Below are positions 6,517 through 15,028 of a stretch of DNA of 64,000 nucleotides, piece by piece (position 1 is the stretch's first letter; every line of letters begins with the position of its first letter). This stretch comes from Actinomadura luzonensis (lineage in GTDB: Bacteria; Actinomycetota; Actinomycetes; Streptosporangiales; Streptosporangiaceae), in contig NZ_JAKRKC020000001.1 in assembly GCF_022664455.2 (NCBI RefSeq), positions 2,981,001-3,045,000 of the forward strand, in the 5' to 3' direction. The notes below the pieces were generated by a model. It had not been told where the DNA came from. It worked only from the letters and a program-made list of their open reading frames with translations, and made no database searches. A program made the translations under genes and the position numbers.

Positions 6517-7710
6517 TCATCGCAGGGTTCTCTGGTGGCGGGTGGTCCATGCGGTCGGGGCGGCGGCCAGGGTGAGGGCTCCGGCGAGCCACAGGACGGC
6601 CTGGAGCGGCAAGGTGTCGACGGCTGCGGCGCCGGCCAGGGCGCCGAGGCCGATCGAGAGGTTGAACACCGCGACCCACAACGCGGACGCTTCCTCGACG
6701 GCCTCCGGCGCGGCCTTGATCATCCACGTCTGCAGGCTCGTGGAGACCCCGCCGTACGCCAGGCCCCAGATCACGAGCAGGGTCACGCCGCCCATGGCGG
6801 TGAGTCCCGCCACGGGGTAGAGCAGCATGGTCGCCCCCAGGGCGGCGGCGATGACCAGGACGGTGCGGTGCGGCCTGCCGGCCACGGTGGCGCCCGCGGC
6901 GAAGTTCCCCGCGACGCCGGCGACGCCGAAGGCGAACAGCAGCGGCCCGACCAGGCGTCCGTCGATGCCGGACAGGTCGCGCAGCACGGGGCTGATGAAG
7001 GTGTAGGCCGTGAAGTGGCCGGTCACGATCAGGAACGTCGCCAGGATGCCGGCCCGGACGCCCCCGTTGCGGAACTGGCCGGCCAGCCGCCGCAGGCCCA
7101 CGGGCTGAGCCGCCGTCAGCGGCGGCAGCACCGCCAGCAGGGTCACCAGCACGGCGAGCGCGAGGGCGCTCAGCGCGCCGAACGCGATCCGCCAGTCGGC
7201 CAGCCCGCCGATCAGTGTGCCGATGGGGACGCCGGCGACGTTCGCGGCCCCGACGCCGCCGAAGATGATCGCGGTGGCGCGTGGCACGCGCGCGGCCGGG
7301 ACGAGCCGGACGGCCAGGGCTCCGGCGATGGCCCAGAACCCGCCGATGGCCACGCCGACCAGCACCCGGGCGGCGATCAGCAGCGGGTAGGCGGGGGCCA
7401 GGGCGGACGCCAGGTTGGCGAGCGTCATGAGCCCCATGAGGGCGACGAGCAGGAGCCGGCGGTCCATCCGGCCGACGAGCAGCGGGACCGTCGGGGCGGC
7501 GACGGCGGCGACGATGCTGGGGACCGTGACCATCAGCCCCGCCGCGCCCTCCGAGACCGACAGTGCCGAGCCGACGGGGGTGAGCAGTCCGATGGGCAGC
7601 TGCTCCGCCGTGACCAGGAGGAACGTGCCGAAGGCCACGGCGCAGACGGCGGCCCAGTGGCTTGTCGGCGGGGTGTCTCGGTCGCTCGCGGGCGGGTGCG
7701 TGGCCGTCAC
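6517..7710 (-). CDS. MFS transporter, drug/arabinose-efflux (DHA1) type
   Basis: A 397-residue inner-membrane transporter with twelve predicted hydrophobic segments. The loop GRMDRRLLLVALMGLM after helix 2 is the MFS motif A, and ADWRIAFGALSALALAVL lies in helix 6. The overall pattern (TAEQLPIGLLTPV...) resembles AraJ/YdhP-type DHA1 exporters. Its gene is divergent from a TetR regulator across 97 bp that contains two near-identical palindromes, the classic arrangement for a repressor-controlled efflux pump. Substrate unknown; compound or sugar export are both plausible. Confidence 0.87.
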   Translation of the reverse strand: MTATHPPASDRDTPPTSHWAAVCAVAFGTFLLVTAEQLPIGLLTPVGSALSVSEGAAGLMVTVPSIVAAVAAPTVPLLVGRMDRRLLLVALMGLMTLANLASALAPAYPLLIAARVLVGVAIGGFWAIAGALAVRLVPAARVPRATAIIFGGVGAANVAGVPIGTLIGGLADWRIAFGALSALALAVLVTLLAVLPPLTAAQPVGLRRLAGQFRNGGVRAGILATFLIVTGHFTAYTFISPVLRDLSGIDGRLVGPLLFAFGVAGVAGNFAAGATVAGRPHRTVLVIAAALGATMLLYPVAGLTAMGGVTLLVIWGLAYGGVSTSLQTWMIKAAPEAVEEASALWVAVFNLSIGLGALAGAAAVDTLPLQAVLWLAGALTLAAAPTAWTTRHQRTLR

Positions 7711-7732
7711 GTCGGGTTCTTCCTCTCAGTTT

Positions 7733-7786
7733 GGGAGCGGTCGCTCCCGTATGGCGGCACACCCTAATACGGGAGCGATCGCTCCA
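7733..7786. promoter_or_regulatory. Twin palindromic operators between MFS pump and TetR gene
   Basis: GGGAGCGGTCGCTCCC (7733-7748) and GGAGCGATCGCTCC (7772-7785) are two copies of one dyad. They are extended outward as CGTAT and ATACG, facing each other, with centres 38 bp apart. They lie between the divergent start codons (7710 and 7808). Binding by the adjacent TetR protein is inferred. Confidence 0.8.
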
Positions 7787-7807
7787 CAACTTTGTTAGGG
7801 TGGGGGC

Positions 7808-8392
7808 ATGGCACGACCCAGGGAGTTCGACGAGCAGGACGTGGTCGCCAGGGCCGCCCACCTGTTCTGGTGCCGCGGCTACAACGCCACGTCCGTCCGT
7901 GACCTGGGCGCCGAGCTCGACCTCAAGCAGAGCAGCCTGTACCGGACCTTCAACGACAAGCACACCCTGTTCCTGCGGGCGCTGGACCACTATTGGGCCA
8001 CCGAGTCCGCCCAGGCCGAGGAGCGGCTGAGCGTCGCCGGCTCCAGCCTGCGGATCCTGCGGGAGTGGCTGATCTGGATGGTCACGCACGAGGCCGGGCG
8101 CGGCTGCTTCGTGGTCAACACGGCGACCGAGCTCGGCGCCACCGACCCCGCGGTCCTGGAACGGACCGAGGCCGCGTTCGAAGGCACGCGGAAGAGCCTC
8201 GCCTCGCTCCTTCGGCGCGGCGTCCGCGACGGCGAGCTGCCCGCCGGCCTGGACGTCGAGGCCGCGGTGGAGTCGCTGTTCACGACGGTGCTCGGGCTGC
8301 GCGTACGGGAACGCGCCGGACACGACGCCGAACGGCTGACCACGGCTGTCGACTTCACGATCAAGATGCTGGCCGGGCCCGCGACCACCTGA
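7808..8392 (+). CDS. TetR/AcrR-family transcriptional repressor
   Basis: A 194-residue regulator. The N-terminal HTH is PREFDEQDVVARAAHLFWCR, SVRDLGAELDLKQSSLYRTF, NDKHTLFLRAL (residues 3-55). The C-terminal ligand domain contains GCFVVNTATELG, typical of the YxaF/TetR_C group that often regulates efflux or oxidoreductase genes. ATG 7808 follows GGGTGGGGGC. It is divergent from the MFS pump with a double operator between them, so it probably represses both genes and is released by a transported compound. Confidence 0.9.
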   Translation: MARPREFDEQDVVARAAHLFWCRGYNATSVRDLGAELDLKQSSLYRTFNDKHTLFLRALDHYWATESAQAEERLSVAGSSLRILREWLIWMVTHEAGRGCFVVNTATELGATDPAVLERTEAAFEGTRKSLASLLRRGVRDGELPAGLDVEAAVESLFTTVLGLRVRERAGHDAERLTTAVDFTIKMLAGPATT

Positions 8393-8537
8393 CCCCTGCC
8401 GGAGCCCGGCCGGGTCAGGGCAGTCAGGTGGAGGGCGAGCGCGACGCGCGTCCGGGGCGGTCGCGGATCAGGGGAAGGCGACGGCGGGCATCGGGCAACA
8501 ACAGGTGACCGACGTCCGCCGACCGCAAGGCGTATGC

Positions 8538-9158
8538 ATGCATGAGCCCCACCTGGCCGCCGCTCCTCAGGACGCCGCGGAACCGTCATCCGACGACGAC
8601 GCGGCGGCGATCGAGCGGTCCTGGGACGAGCCCGAGTGTTTCGGCGCCGTCTTCGACGCGCACTATCCGGACATTCATCGCTACGTCTCCCGCCGCCTCG
8701 GTCCGCACGCCGCCGACGACGTCTCCGCCGAGACGTTCGCCCTGGCCTTCCGCCGGCGGCGCCGCTACGACCTGAGTCACCGCAGCGCCCGTCCCTGGCT
8801 GTACGGCATCGCGACGAACCTCATCAGCCGGCACCGCCGCGACGAGGTGCGCCTCCTGCGGGCGGTGGACCGGCTGCATCCTCAGGCGGAGCCGGCCGGG
8901 GGCCACGAGGAGGAGGTGACGGCCCGGGTGAGCGCGGAGAGCGTCAAGGGCGCGCTGGCCGAGGCCGTCGCCGCCCTGCCCGCCGCGCAGCGTGACGTGC
9001 TGCTGCTGGTGGCGCTGGCCGGGCTGAGCTACGACGACGTGGCGCGGGCCCTGGACGTGCCCTTCGGCACGGTGTCCTCGCGGCTGAACCGGGCGCGAAG
9101 GAAGCTGCGCGAGGCGCTGGGCGACACGAACCCGCTGCTCGACGAGGAAGAGGCCTGA
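8538..9158 (+). CDS. ECF RNA polymerase sigma factor (sigma-70 family)
   Basis: A protein of about 206 residues. Region 2 is CFGAVFDAHYPDIHRYVSRR, then HAADDVSAETFALAFRRRRR and RPWLYGIATNLISRH. Region 4 is LPAAQRDVLLLVALAGLSYD, then ALDVPFGTVSSRLNRARRKL. The linker is short, so this is a minimal ECF factor without extra domains. ATG 8538 was taken; GTG 8505 would add 11 residues. The next gene starts 3 bp downstream and encodes a membrane protein, so that neighbour is the likely partner or anti-sigma factor. Signal unknown. Confidence 0.9.
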   Translation: MHEPHLAAAPQDAAEPSSDDDAAAIERSWDEPECFGAVFDAHYPDIHRYVSRRLGPHAADDVSAETFALAFRRRRRYDLSHRSARPWLYGIATNLISRHRRDEVRLLRAVDRLHPQAEPAGGHEEEVTARVSAESVKGALAEAVAALPAAQRDVLLLVALAGLSYDDVARALDVPFGTVSSRLNRARRKLREALGDTNPLLDEEEA

Positions 9159-9160
9159 CG

Positions 9161-10285
9161 ATGAACGAACTGGATCTCGTCCGCGGCGTGTACGGCGACC
9201 CGCCTCCTCCGTCCGCGGCCGCCACGGCGACGGCCCGCCGCCGCATGCTGGGCCAGGACGCGCCTGCGCCGGTACGCCGGCGTCGCGCCTGGCGGGTGCC
9301 GCTAGGCCTGGCGGCCGCCGCCACGGCCGCGGCGGTGGCGGCCGGCGTGACGCTCACGTCGGGCGGCGAGCCCGCACGGCCCCGTCCGGGCCTGACGGCC
9401 GGCCCGGAGGCTCCGTCGCCGCGCGGCATGATGCTGGCCGCCGCCTCCCGGGCGGAGCTGCAGCCGGAGGGCCGCTACTGGTACACGCATCAGCGCCACG
9501 CCTTCGCGGCGCTCGCGCTGGGCAGGACCGGCGGGTACGTCGTGGAGGAGCGCGACGAGTTCTTCAGGTGGACGGGACGCAGCCGTGGCGACGGCACCTC
9601 CTTCTACGGCCGTGACTTGTCCGGCAAACCCCAGACCAGGGCCGACGCCGACGCCTGGCGCGCGGCGGGCTCCCCGTCGAGCTGGCGGATCCGCTCGTCG
9701 GGGCTCACCAGGACCCTCGGCTCCGAGCCGGGCCCCTGGCAGGAGGACGATCCGGACGCCCAGGGCGGAGGCGCGTTCCACATCGCGGGCGTCGGCCGGT
9801 TCACCTACCAGGAGCTCCAGGACCTGCCCACCGGGCCCGAGGCGTTGCGCGAGATCCTGTGCGAGGGCTCGATCACGTCCGCCGACGGCGGATCGGGTGC
9901 GCCGAAGCGTTGCGACGAACCCAGGCATGTGCTGGACCACGTCTTCTTCATGCTCGCGGACACGCCCGTCCCGCCCAAGGTACGGGCCGGTCTCATGCGC
10001 CTGATCACCGATTACCCCGGCGTGCAGCGGCTCGGCGCCGTCACCGATCCGCTCGGGCGGGCCGCGGTCGCCCTCGCGGTCTCGTTCGAGAGCGTCGACG
10101 GCCGCGGGACGATCCAGCGGCAGGTGCTCTTCGACCAGCGGACCGGCGAGCTGCTGGGCAGCCGCGACATCCAGCTCAAGCCTGGACGGAACAGTCAGAA
10201 GTGGCAGGTCCCCGGCCGCATGCTGGACTACTGGCTGGTGGTGGACGCGGGCTGGTCCGACACCAGGCCCGTACTCCCCGGCTGA
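9161..10285 (+). CDS. CU044_5270-family membrane protein, probable partner of the ECF sigma factor
   Basis: A 374-residue protein with a short cytoplasmic N-terminus (MNELDLVRGVYGDPPPPS), an RRRRAW patch, one membrane segment at about residues 46-66 and a large extracytoplasmic domain. The N-terminal layout matches the actinobacterial CU044_5270 family, which usually sits immediately after an ECF sigma gene, as here. It lacks the zinc-binding HxxxCxxC motif of ZAS anti-sigma factors, so if it restrains the sigma factor it does so differently. The outer domain (GRYWYTHQRHAFAALALG, LLDYWLVVDAGW) has no catalytic motif that I recognise. Confidence 0.75.
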   Translation: MNELDLVRGVYGDPPPPSAAATATARRRMLGQDAPAPVRRRRAWRVPLGLAAAATAAAVAAGVTLTSGGEPARPRPGLTAGPEAPSPRGMMLAAASRAELQPEGRYWYTHQRHAFAALALGRTGGYVVEERDEFFRWTGRSRGDGTSFYGRDLSGKPQTRADADAWRAAGSPSSWRIRSSGLTRTLGSEPGPWQEDDPDAQGGGAFHIAGVGRFTYQELQDLPTGPEALREILCEGSITSADGGSGAPKRCDEPRHVLDHVFFMLADTPVPPKVRAGLMRLITDYPGVQRLGAVTDPLGRAAVALAVSFESVDGRGTIQRQVLFDQRTGELLGSRDIQLKPGRNSQKWQVPGRMLDYWLVVDAGWSDTRPVLPG

Positions 10286-10306
10286 CTCCGGCGGCCGGGC
10301 AGGAGG

Positions 10307-11605
10307 TCAGTGGACCGCTTCCGCGTACGTCGCGAGGGTGGCCTCCGCCGTGCGGGCCCAGGAGTAGCGGGCGCGGACGTGGGCGGCGCCGCGCCGGGCG
10401 AGGGCGGCCGCGTGGCCGGGGTCGTCGAGGCAGCGGGACAGGGCCGCGGCCAGCTCCGCAGGCGAGCCGGTGCGGCAGCGGACCGCTCCGTCGCCGACCA
10501 CCTCGGGGGAGTAGCCGGGGCCCACCACGACCGGCCGGCCCAGCGCCATCGCCTCGACCGCGACCAGCCCGAACGGCTCGTACGACGAGGGGAAGACGCA
10601 CACGTCGGCGGCCAGGAAGTGCGCGAACACCTCGGGCGCGCCCAGGAAGCGGTGGGTGGCGACGACGTGCCGGCCGACGCCCTCCCGCTCGATCAGCCGG
10701 GCCAGCTCGGCGGCGTCGCCGGTGCCGGGGCTCTGCCCGCCGACGAGCACGACCCGCAGGTCGTCGTGGTCGCGAAGCAGCGCCGGCACGGCCCTGACCA
10801 GGGTGTGCGCGCCCTTGTGCGGTGACAGGCGGCCGGCGAAGACGATCAGCCGGCCGGCGCCGCCGGGCAGGTAGCGGGCCCGGACCTCCGAGCGCAGCCG
10901 GTCGCGGTCGGCGTCGGGCAGCGCGGCCAGCCGTACCAGCTCGGGGTCCTCGAAGCCGTGCGGCACGACGCGGAGGCGGCCGGGCGGCCAGCCGCGCGCC
11001 ACGAGCTCGTCGCGCATGCCCGCGCTGGGCACCACGATCAGGGTGGCGAGCCGGGCCTGCGCCGTCTCCAGCGCGGTGATGCCGACGGTCACGGCGGTGC
11101 GGCGGGCGCCCGTGGCGGGGTTGTGCTCGCAGGTGTGCACGTGGAAGACCACCGGCATCCGGCCGAGCAGGCGGCACAGGATCCCGGCCAGGCAGCCCAT
11201 CCAGTCGTGCACCGCGACGACCGCGCCGGAGCGGTCGGCGCGACCCGAGCGACCCGAGCGACCGGCGCGGTCGGCGCGCAGGACGCGGGCCGCGACCCGG
11301 ACGTTGAAGGCGAGCAGCCCGGCGATCCTGACGAGCGGCCGGACCCGGGCGCCGGGAGCCCCCGCGGTGCGCAGCCGGTGCAGCGTGACGCCGCCGGTCC
11401 GGTCCGTTCCCGGACGCCGGCGCGGGCCGGCCGCGCCGAACACCTCGACCGGGACGCCGGAGCCGGCCAGGGCGGGGATCATGCGCTCGGCGTACCGGCC
11501 GAGGCCGCCGACGACGTTCGGCGGGACCTCGGTGCAGACGACGTAGCAGCGGCGCGGCGGAGGCGAGGGAGGGCTGTCGGCGCGGGCCGTCATGCGGCTT
11601 GGCAT
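10307..11605 (-). CDS. Glycosyltransferase family 4 (GT-B fold)
   Basis: A 432-residue cytoplasmic glycosyltransferase. The N-terminal Rossmann half contains EVPPNVVGGLGRYAERMIPA, the acceptor-side Gly-rich loop. The C-terminal half has the donor site: FAGRLSPHKGAHTLVRAVPA, the conserved E-x7-E region in FPSSYEPFGLVAVEAMALGR, and PVVVGPGYSPEVVGDGA. This resembles glycogen synthase/mannosyltransferase-type GT4 enzymes. A variable Arg/Ser/Gly/Asp segment (about residues 118-132) is encoded by short tandem repeats. ATG 11605 was taken; ATG 11593 is an alternative. It stands alone between unrelated genes, so sugar and acceptor cannot be deduced. Confidence 0.88.
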   Translation of the reverse strand: MPSRMTARADSPPSPPPRRCYVVCTEVPPNVVGGLGRYAERMIPALAGSGVPVEVFGAAGPRRRPGTDRTGGVTLHRLRTAGAPGARVRPLVRIAGLLAFNVRVAARVLRADRAGRSGRSGRADRSGAVVAVHDWMGCLAGILCRLLGRMPVVFHVHTCEHNPATGARRTAVTVGITALETAQARLATLIVVPSAGMRDELVARGWPPGRLRVVPHGFEDPELVRLAALPDADRDRLRSEVRARYLPGGAGRLIVFAGRLSPHKGAHTLVRAVPALLRDHDDLRVVLVGGQSPGTGDAAELARLIEREGVGRHVVATHRFLGAPEVFAHFLAADVCVFPSSYEPFGLVAVEAMALGRPVVVGPGYSPEVVGDGAVRCRTGSPAELAAALSRCLDDPGHAAALARRGAAHVRARYSWARTAEATLATYAEAVH

Positions 11606-11659
11606 CTCCCATCCGAGGTCACCGCCCGGCCGGCCGGGCGGTCGCTTCGGAAGGTGACC

Positions 11660-12244
11660 CTATCCGGTGCGCACGCGGTAGCGCAGGTGGAGCACCCGGT
11701 TGCCCTGGATGACCACGTGGGGGTCCTCCAGCAGGTGCTGGGCGTCGACGGAGCCGAAGTAGCGCTTGCCCGCGCCGAGGACCACCGGCGCGACGTCCAT
11801 GGCCACCTCGTCGACGAGCCCGGCCGCCAGCACCTGGCCGCCGACGTCGCCGGCGGCGACCTCCACCGTGCGGTCGCCCGCCAGCCGTCGCGCCTGCTCC
11901 ACGGCGGCCTCGACGCCCTCGACGAAGTGGAAGGGGGCCGCGGCGTCCCAGTCGTCCGGCATCGGCCGGTGGGTCACGACGACCATGTGGTCGATGCCGC
12001 TCGGCGGCCGGCCGCCCCACCCCTTCGTCAGGTCGAAGACGTGGCGGCCGACGACCGTCACCCCGATCTCGTCCCAGTACGGGCGGACGTAGTCGTAGGA
12101 CGCCTGGGTGACCTTCACCTCCCCCTTGTCGTCCAACGGGACGTCACCGCCGGACATCCAGTCGAACAGCGGCCCGACCTGGTCGTTCGGGTCCGCGATG
12201 AAGCCGTCCACGGACACCGTGCTGTACAGGACCACCTTGCCCAC
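11660..12244 (-). CDS. Dihydrofolate reductase-fold protein (RibD C-terminal family)
   Basis: A 194-residue protein of the RibD_C/DfrA-like family, which uses NAD(P)H. VGKVVLYSTVSVDGFIADP is the typical start, the middle has GVTVVGRHVFDLTKGWGG, and VEVAAGDVGGQVLAAGLVDE is the usual nucleotide-binding segment. The start is GTG 12244, preceded by AGAGGAG at proper spacing. Members are widespread as solitary genes in actinomycetes and their substrates are mostly unknown; this is not the essential folate enzyme. Convergence or coupling with neighbours is not evident. Confidence 0.88.
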   Translation of the reverse strand: MGKVVLYSTVSVDGFIADPNDQVGPLFDWMSGGDVPLDDKGEVKVTQASYDYVRPYWDEIGVTVVGRHVFDLTKGWGGRPPSGIDHMVVVTHRPMPDDWDAAAPFHFVEGVEAAVEQARRLAGDRTVEVAAGDVGGQVLAAGLVDEVAMDVAPVVLGAGKRYFGSVDAQHLLEDPHVVIQGNRVLHLRYRVRTG

Positions 12245-12318
12245 GAGGGTTCTCCTCTGCTCGTCAGCTCGCCGGTGCCCATGGTGGCCCGCCGGAGGCC
12301 GCCGGCTCTTGTAAGAAA

Positions 12319-13188
12319 CTAAACGGCCGGCAGCGGCCCGACGTCGAGGGCGTGGCCGGGGTGCTCGCGCAGGAACCGGCGGCGGGCCTCGACGTACCGG
12401 GTCGGGGTGAGCCCGGTGAACGTCCGGAACTCGTGGCCGAAGTGGGCCTGGTCGAAGTAGCCGGCGCGGCCGGCCAGGTCGGCCCAGTCGACCGGCCCGG
12501 CGGCGTCGATCGCGCGCACGGTGGCGGCGAATCGGTAGGTGCGGGCGAGCCGCTTCGGCGTGAGGCCGATGAGCTCCTTGAACCGCTGCCCCAGGTGGGC
12601 GCCGCTGACGCCGGCCGCCGCGCTCAGGTCGCCGATCACCACCGATCCCCGGGTCGCCGCGATGACGCCGCTCGCGTGGCGGACCAGCCCCAGCCCGGTG
12701 GTCTCGCGCGTGCGCCGCATGAGCCGTGTCAGCTCGTCCTCCAGCAGCGTCAGCATCTCGTACGGCCCGCGCGCCGCGGCCAGCCGGTCCCGCAGCTCGC
12801 ACACGGCGCGGCGGCCCCAGACCTGCTCCACCGTCAGCGGCCGGTCGCGCAGCTCGGCCGCCGGCATCGGCAGGAACGGCGCCAGCCCCCACGGCTTGAA
12901 GTGCACGCCGACCGACCGGGTGCGCGGCGGGTAGCCGAACTCCAGGGCGCGGGTGAGGGTGGTGATCACGCAGCCGTCGGCGTACTCGGCGGACTCGATG
13001 GCCACGGACTCGGTGGCGGCGCGGATCCGGAACGGCGCCCCGAGGTTGAGGATGAGCACCGCCGACGGCATCGGTGGCAGCGTCAGCCGGGAGTACGGCG
13101 GCGCGCCCGCCAGGTAGTAGAGGTCGTCGATCAGCCCGGCGAGCGGCTTTCGTGGTGCTTTGGACACGTACTCCACGTCTCCCAGCAT
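12319..13188 (-). CDS. AraC-family transcriptional regulator
   Basis: A 289-residue protein with a degenerate effector-binding N-terminal domain (DDLYYLAGAPPYSRLTLPPM and FHFKPWGL-like segments, DUF6597-type). The C-terminal AraC double HTH is at about residues 180-275: IGDLSAAAGVSGAHLGQRFK, ELIGLTPKRLARTYRF, then LAGRAGYFDQAHFGHEFRTF and TGLTPTRYV. It is downstream of, and on the same strand as, two SDR genes (32 bp gap to the first), suggesting one operon with its regulator at the 3' end. Start ATG 13188; GTG at VEYVSK is possible. Confidence 0.9.
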   Translation of the reverse strand: MLGDVEYVSKAPRKPLAGLIDDLYYLAGAPPYSRLTLPPMPSAVLILNLGAPFRIRAATESVAIESAEYADGCVITTLTRALEFGYPPRTRSVGVHFKPWGLAPFLPMPAAELRDRPLTVEQVWGRRAVCELRDRLAAARGPYEMLTLLEDELTRLMRRTRETTGLGLVRHASGVIAATRGSVVIGDLSAAAGVSGAHLGQRFKELIGLTPKRLARTYRFAATVRAIDAAGPVDWADLAGRAGYFDQAHFGHEFRTFTGLTPTRYVEARRRFLREHPGHALDVGPLPAV

Positions 13189-13220
13189 CGCCGGGCGCGG
13201 CCCCCTCGCGCGACAGGGGC

Positions 13221-14072
13221 TCAGCGGGGGCCCGCGCCCGCGCCGTGGGCCTCGGCCGACAGGTGCTGCCAGTCGGACCAGGTCTTGAGACGGGCGTCGT
13301 ACGCGTCCTGGATCATCGGGTAGAAGCCCTGGCCGAACAGGACGCGCAGGGGCGGGCTGTCGAGGTCGGCGAGCTTGAGGAGGGCCTGCGCGGCGGCGGC
13401 CGGGTCGCCCGCGGGCTGCTTGCCGGCGAGCGCGCCGAGGCGGGCGCGGAGGCCGTCGTAGGCCGGGTCGGTGCTGGACATGTGGCCGTTGGCGAGCGGG
13501 TCCGGGTTCTTGCCGCCCCTGGTGGCGAAGCCGCCGGGCTCGACGATGGTGACCTTGACGCCGAACTCGGCGACCTCGCCGGCCAGGGCCTCGTTCAGGC
13601 CCTCCAGCGCCCACTTCGAGGCGTGGTACGCGCCGCCGAGCGGCATCGCGATCACCCCGGCCGCCGAGGAGAGCTGGATGATGTGCCCCGAGCGCTGCTC
13701 GCGCAGGTGCGGCAGGACCGCCTGGACGACCCACACCGCGCCGAACAGGTTGGTCTCCATCTGGTCGCGCAATTCCTGCTCGGTGAGCTCCTCGACCGCG
13801 CCGACCTGGGCGTAGCCGGCGTTGTTCACGACGACGTCGAGGCGGCCGAAGCGGTCCACGGCGCGCCGCACGCCGTCGAGGACGGCGGCTCTGTCGGTGA
13901 CGTCCACGGCGAGCGGGAGCACCGCGTCGCCGTACGCGGTGACCAGGTCGTCGAGGTCGGCGGCGTTCCTCGCGGCGGCGGCCACCCGGTCGCCGCGGGA
14001 CAGGGCGGCCTCGGTGAAGTGGCGGCCGAGGCCGCGGGACGAGCCGGTGATGAACCAGACCTTGCTGCTCAT
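13221..14072 (-). CDS. Short-chain dehydrogenase/reductase
   Basis: A 283-residue classical SDR. The cofactor motif is TGSSRGLGRHF, with NNAGYAQVG after strand 4, the catalytic Ser in IIQLSSAAGVI and the active-site pair in YHASKWALEGL. The Arg in GSSRG and residues AARN after strand 2 favour NADP(H). Homologues are usually annotated as oxidoreductases of unknown substrate. It sits 33 bp downstream of another SDR and is followed by an AraC regulator, all on the minus strand. Confidence 0.9.
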   Translation of the reverse strand: MSSKVWFITGSSRGLGRHFTEAALSRGDRVAAAARNAADLDDLVTAYGDAVLPLAVDVTDRAAVLDGVRRAVDRFGRLDVVVNNAGYAQVGAVEELTEQELRDQMETNLFGAVWVVQAVLPHLREQRSGHIIQLSSAAGVIAMPLGGAYHASKWALEGLNEALAGEVAEFGVKVTIVEPGGFATRGGKNPDPLANGHMSSTDPAYDGLRARLGALAGKQPAGDPAAAAQALLKLADLDSPPLRVLFGQGFYPMIQDAYDARLKTWSDWQHLSAEAHGAGAGPR

Positions 14073-14105
14073 GATGTCCTTCCTGGGGTGGTGAGCGGGT
14101 GGTCG

Positions 14106-14861
14106 TTACCAGGCGACGGGGCCGAGGCGGTCGACGAAGACGCCGGTGGGGCCGTCGGGGTCGAGGGTGGCGAGCCGGATGATCGGGTCGGTGCCCTCGG
14201 TGACGGTCAGCTCGCCGGTGTGGTGGTTCATGTCGGTGGCGGTGAACTTGCGGTTGGCGACCTCGCCGGGCGTGGCGACGTTGAACTTGATGTGCGGCAG
14301 CGCCTGGGCGTAGCGGACGGTGATCATGTTGAGGGCGGCCTTGGAGGAGCTGTAGGCCAGCTCGTGCATCTTCGAGACGCGCTGCTCCGGGTCCGTCACG
14401 ACGGCGAACGAGCCGCCGCCGCTGGAGACCATCACCACGCGCGGGTGGTCGGCGGCCTGGAGGAGGGGCAGGAAGGCGTGGGTGACGCGGACGGGGCCGT
14501 AGACGTTGGTGTCGTAGACCTCGTGCAGGTCGGCGACGGTGGCGTCCGCGGGCGGGACGATGCCGCCGGGGGCGCCGGCGTTGTTGATGAGCACGTCGAG
14601 GCGGTCGGTGTGCTCGGTGACCAGGCGGGCGGCGGCGGCGGCGGACTCGTCGGAGGTCACGTCGAGGGGGACGAGGATCGCGGTCACGCCGTCGGCGGCC
14701 AGCTTGTCCACGGCGGCCTGTCCTCGGGCCTCGTCGCGGGAGCCGAGGAAGACGGTCCAGCCCATCAGGCCGAGCCGGCGGGCGGCCTCCAGGCCGAGAC
14801 CCTTGTTGGCTCCGGTGATCAGCACGGTGGTGGGGCGCGGGGCGCTGTTGTTGTCGCTCAT
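14106..14861 (-). CDS. Short-chain dehydrogenase/reductase
   Basis: A 251-residue SDR of the carbonyl-reductase-like group. The cofactor motif is TGANKGLGLEAARRL, with NNAGAPGG, catalytic Ser in VVMVSSGGGS and YSSSKAALNM. The GANKGLG loop and the SRDEAR basic stretch after strand 2 indicate NADPH. The start was set at ATG 14861 (MSDNNSAPRP); an upstream ATG at 14897 lacks a better ribosome site and would run through a dyad. It is the first gene of the probable SDR-SDR-AraC transcription unit and is divergent from the FAD oxidoreductase. Confidence 0.9.
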   Translation of the reverse strand: MSDNNSAPRPTTVLITGANKGLGLEAARRLGLMGWTVFLGSRDEARGQAAVDKLAADGVTAILVPLDVTSDESAAAAARLVTEHTDRLDVLINNAGAPGGIVPPADATVADLHEVYDTNVYGPVRVTHAFLPLLQAADHPRVVMVSSGGGSFAVVTDPEQRVSKMHELAYSSSKAALNMITVRYAQALPHIKFNVATPGEVANRKFTATDMNHHTGELTVTEGTDPIIRLATLDPDGPTGVFVDRLGPVAW

Positions 14862-14889
14862 GTCCGGGAGACGACGTGGCGTCCGGGCC

Positions 14890-14915
14890 TGTGACATGAC
14901 GTGAGCGAGGTCACA
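14890..14915. promoter_or_regulatory. Inverted repeat upstream of the SDR operon
   Basis: TGTGAC (14890-14895) and GTCACA (14910-14915) form a 6-bp perfect dyad with a 14-bp spacer in the 167-bp divergent region. The adjacent AraC protein or another regulator could bind; no direct evidence. Confidence 0.35.
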
Positions 14916-15028
14916 ACGCCGGGAATCGGGGCGATTCGGTGCAGTAAAGGCACGGACGGGTGCGGGTGCGGGGCGGATACCGTGCAGAAAGGCGTCCGGG
15001 GGCGGGAGCGGGCCTAGGTTCGCGAAGT

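Noticed and set aside
6362..8323. Long open frame on the minus strand across the MFS and TetR genes
   Set aside because: It runs in a different frame from the clear MFS protein and antisense to TetR. The product is Arg/Gly/Ala-rich low-complexity, as expected from the strong third-position G/C bias.
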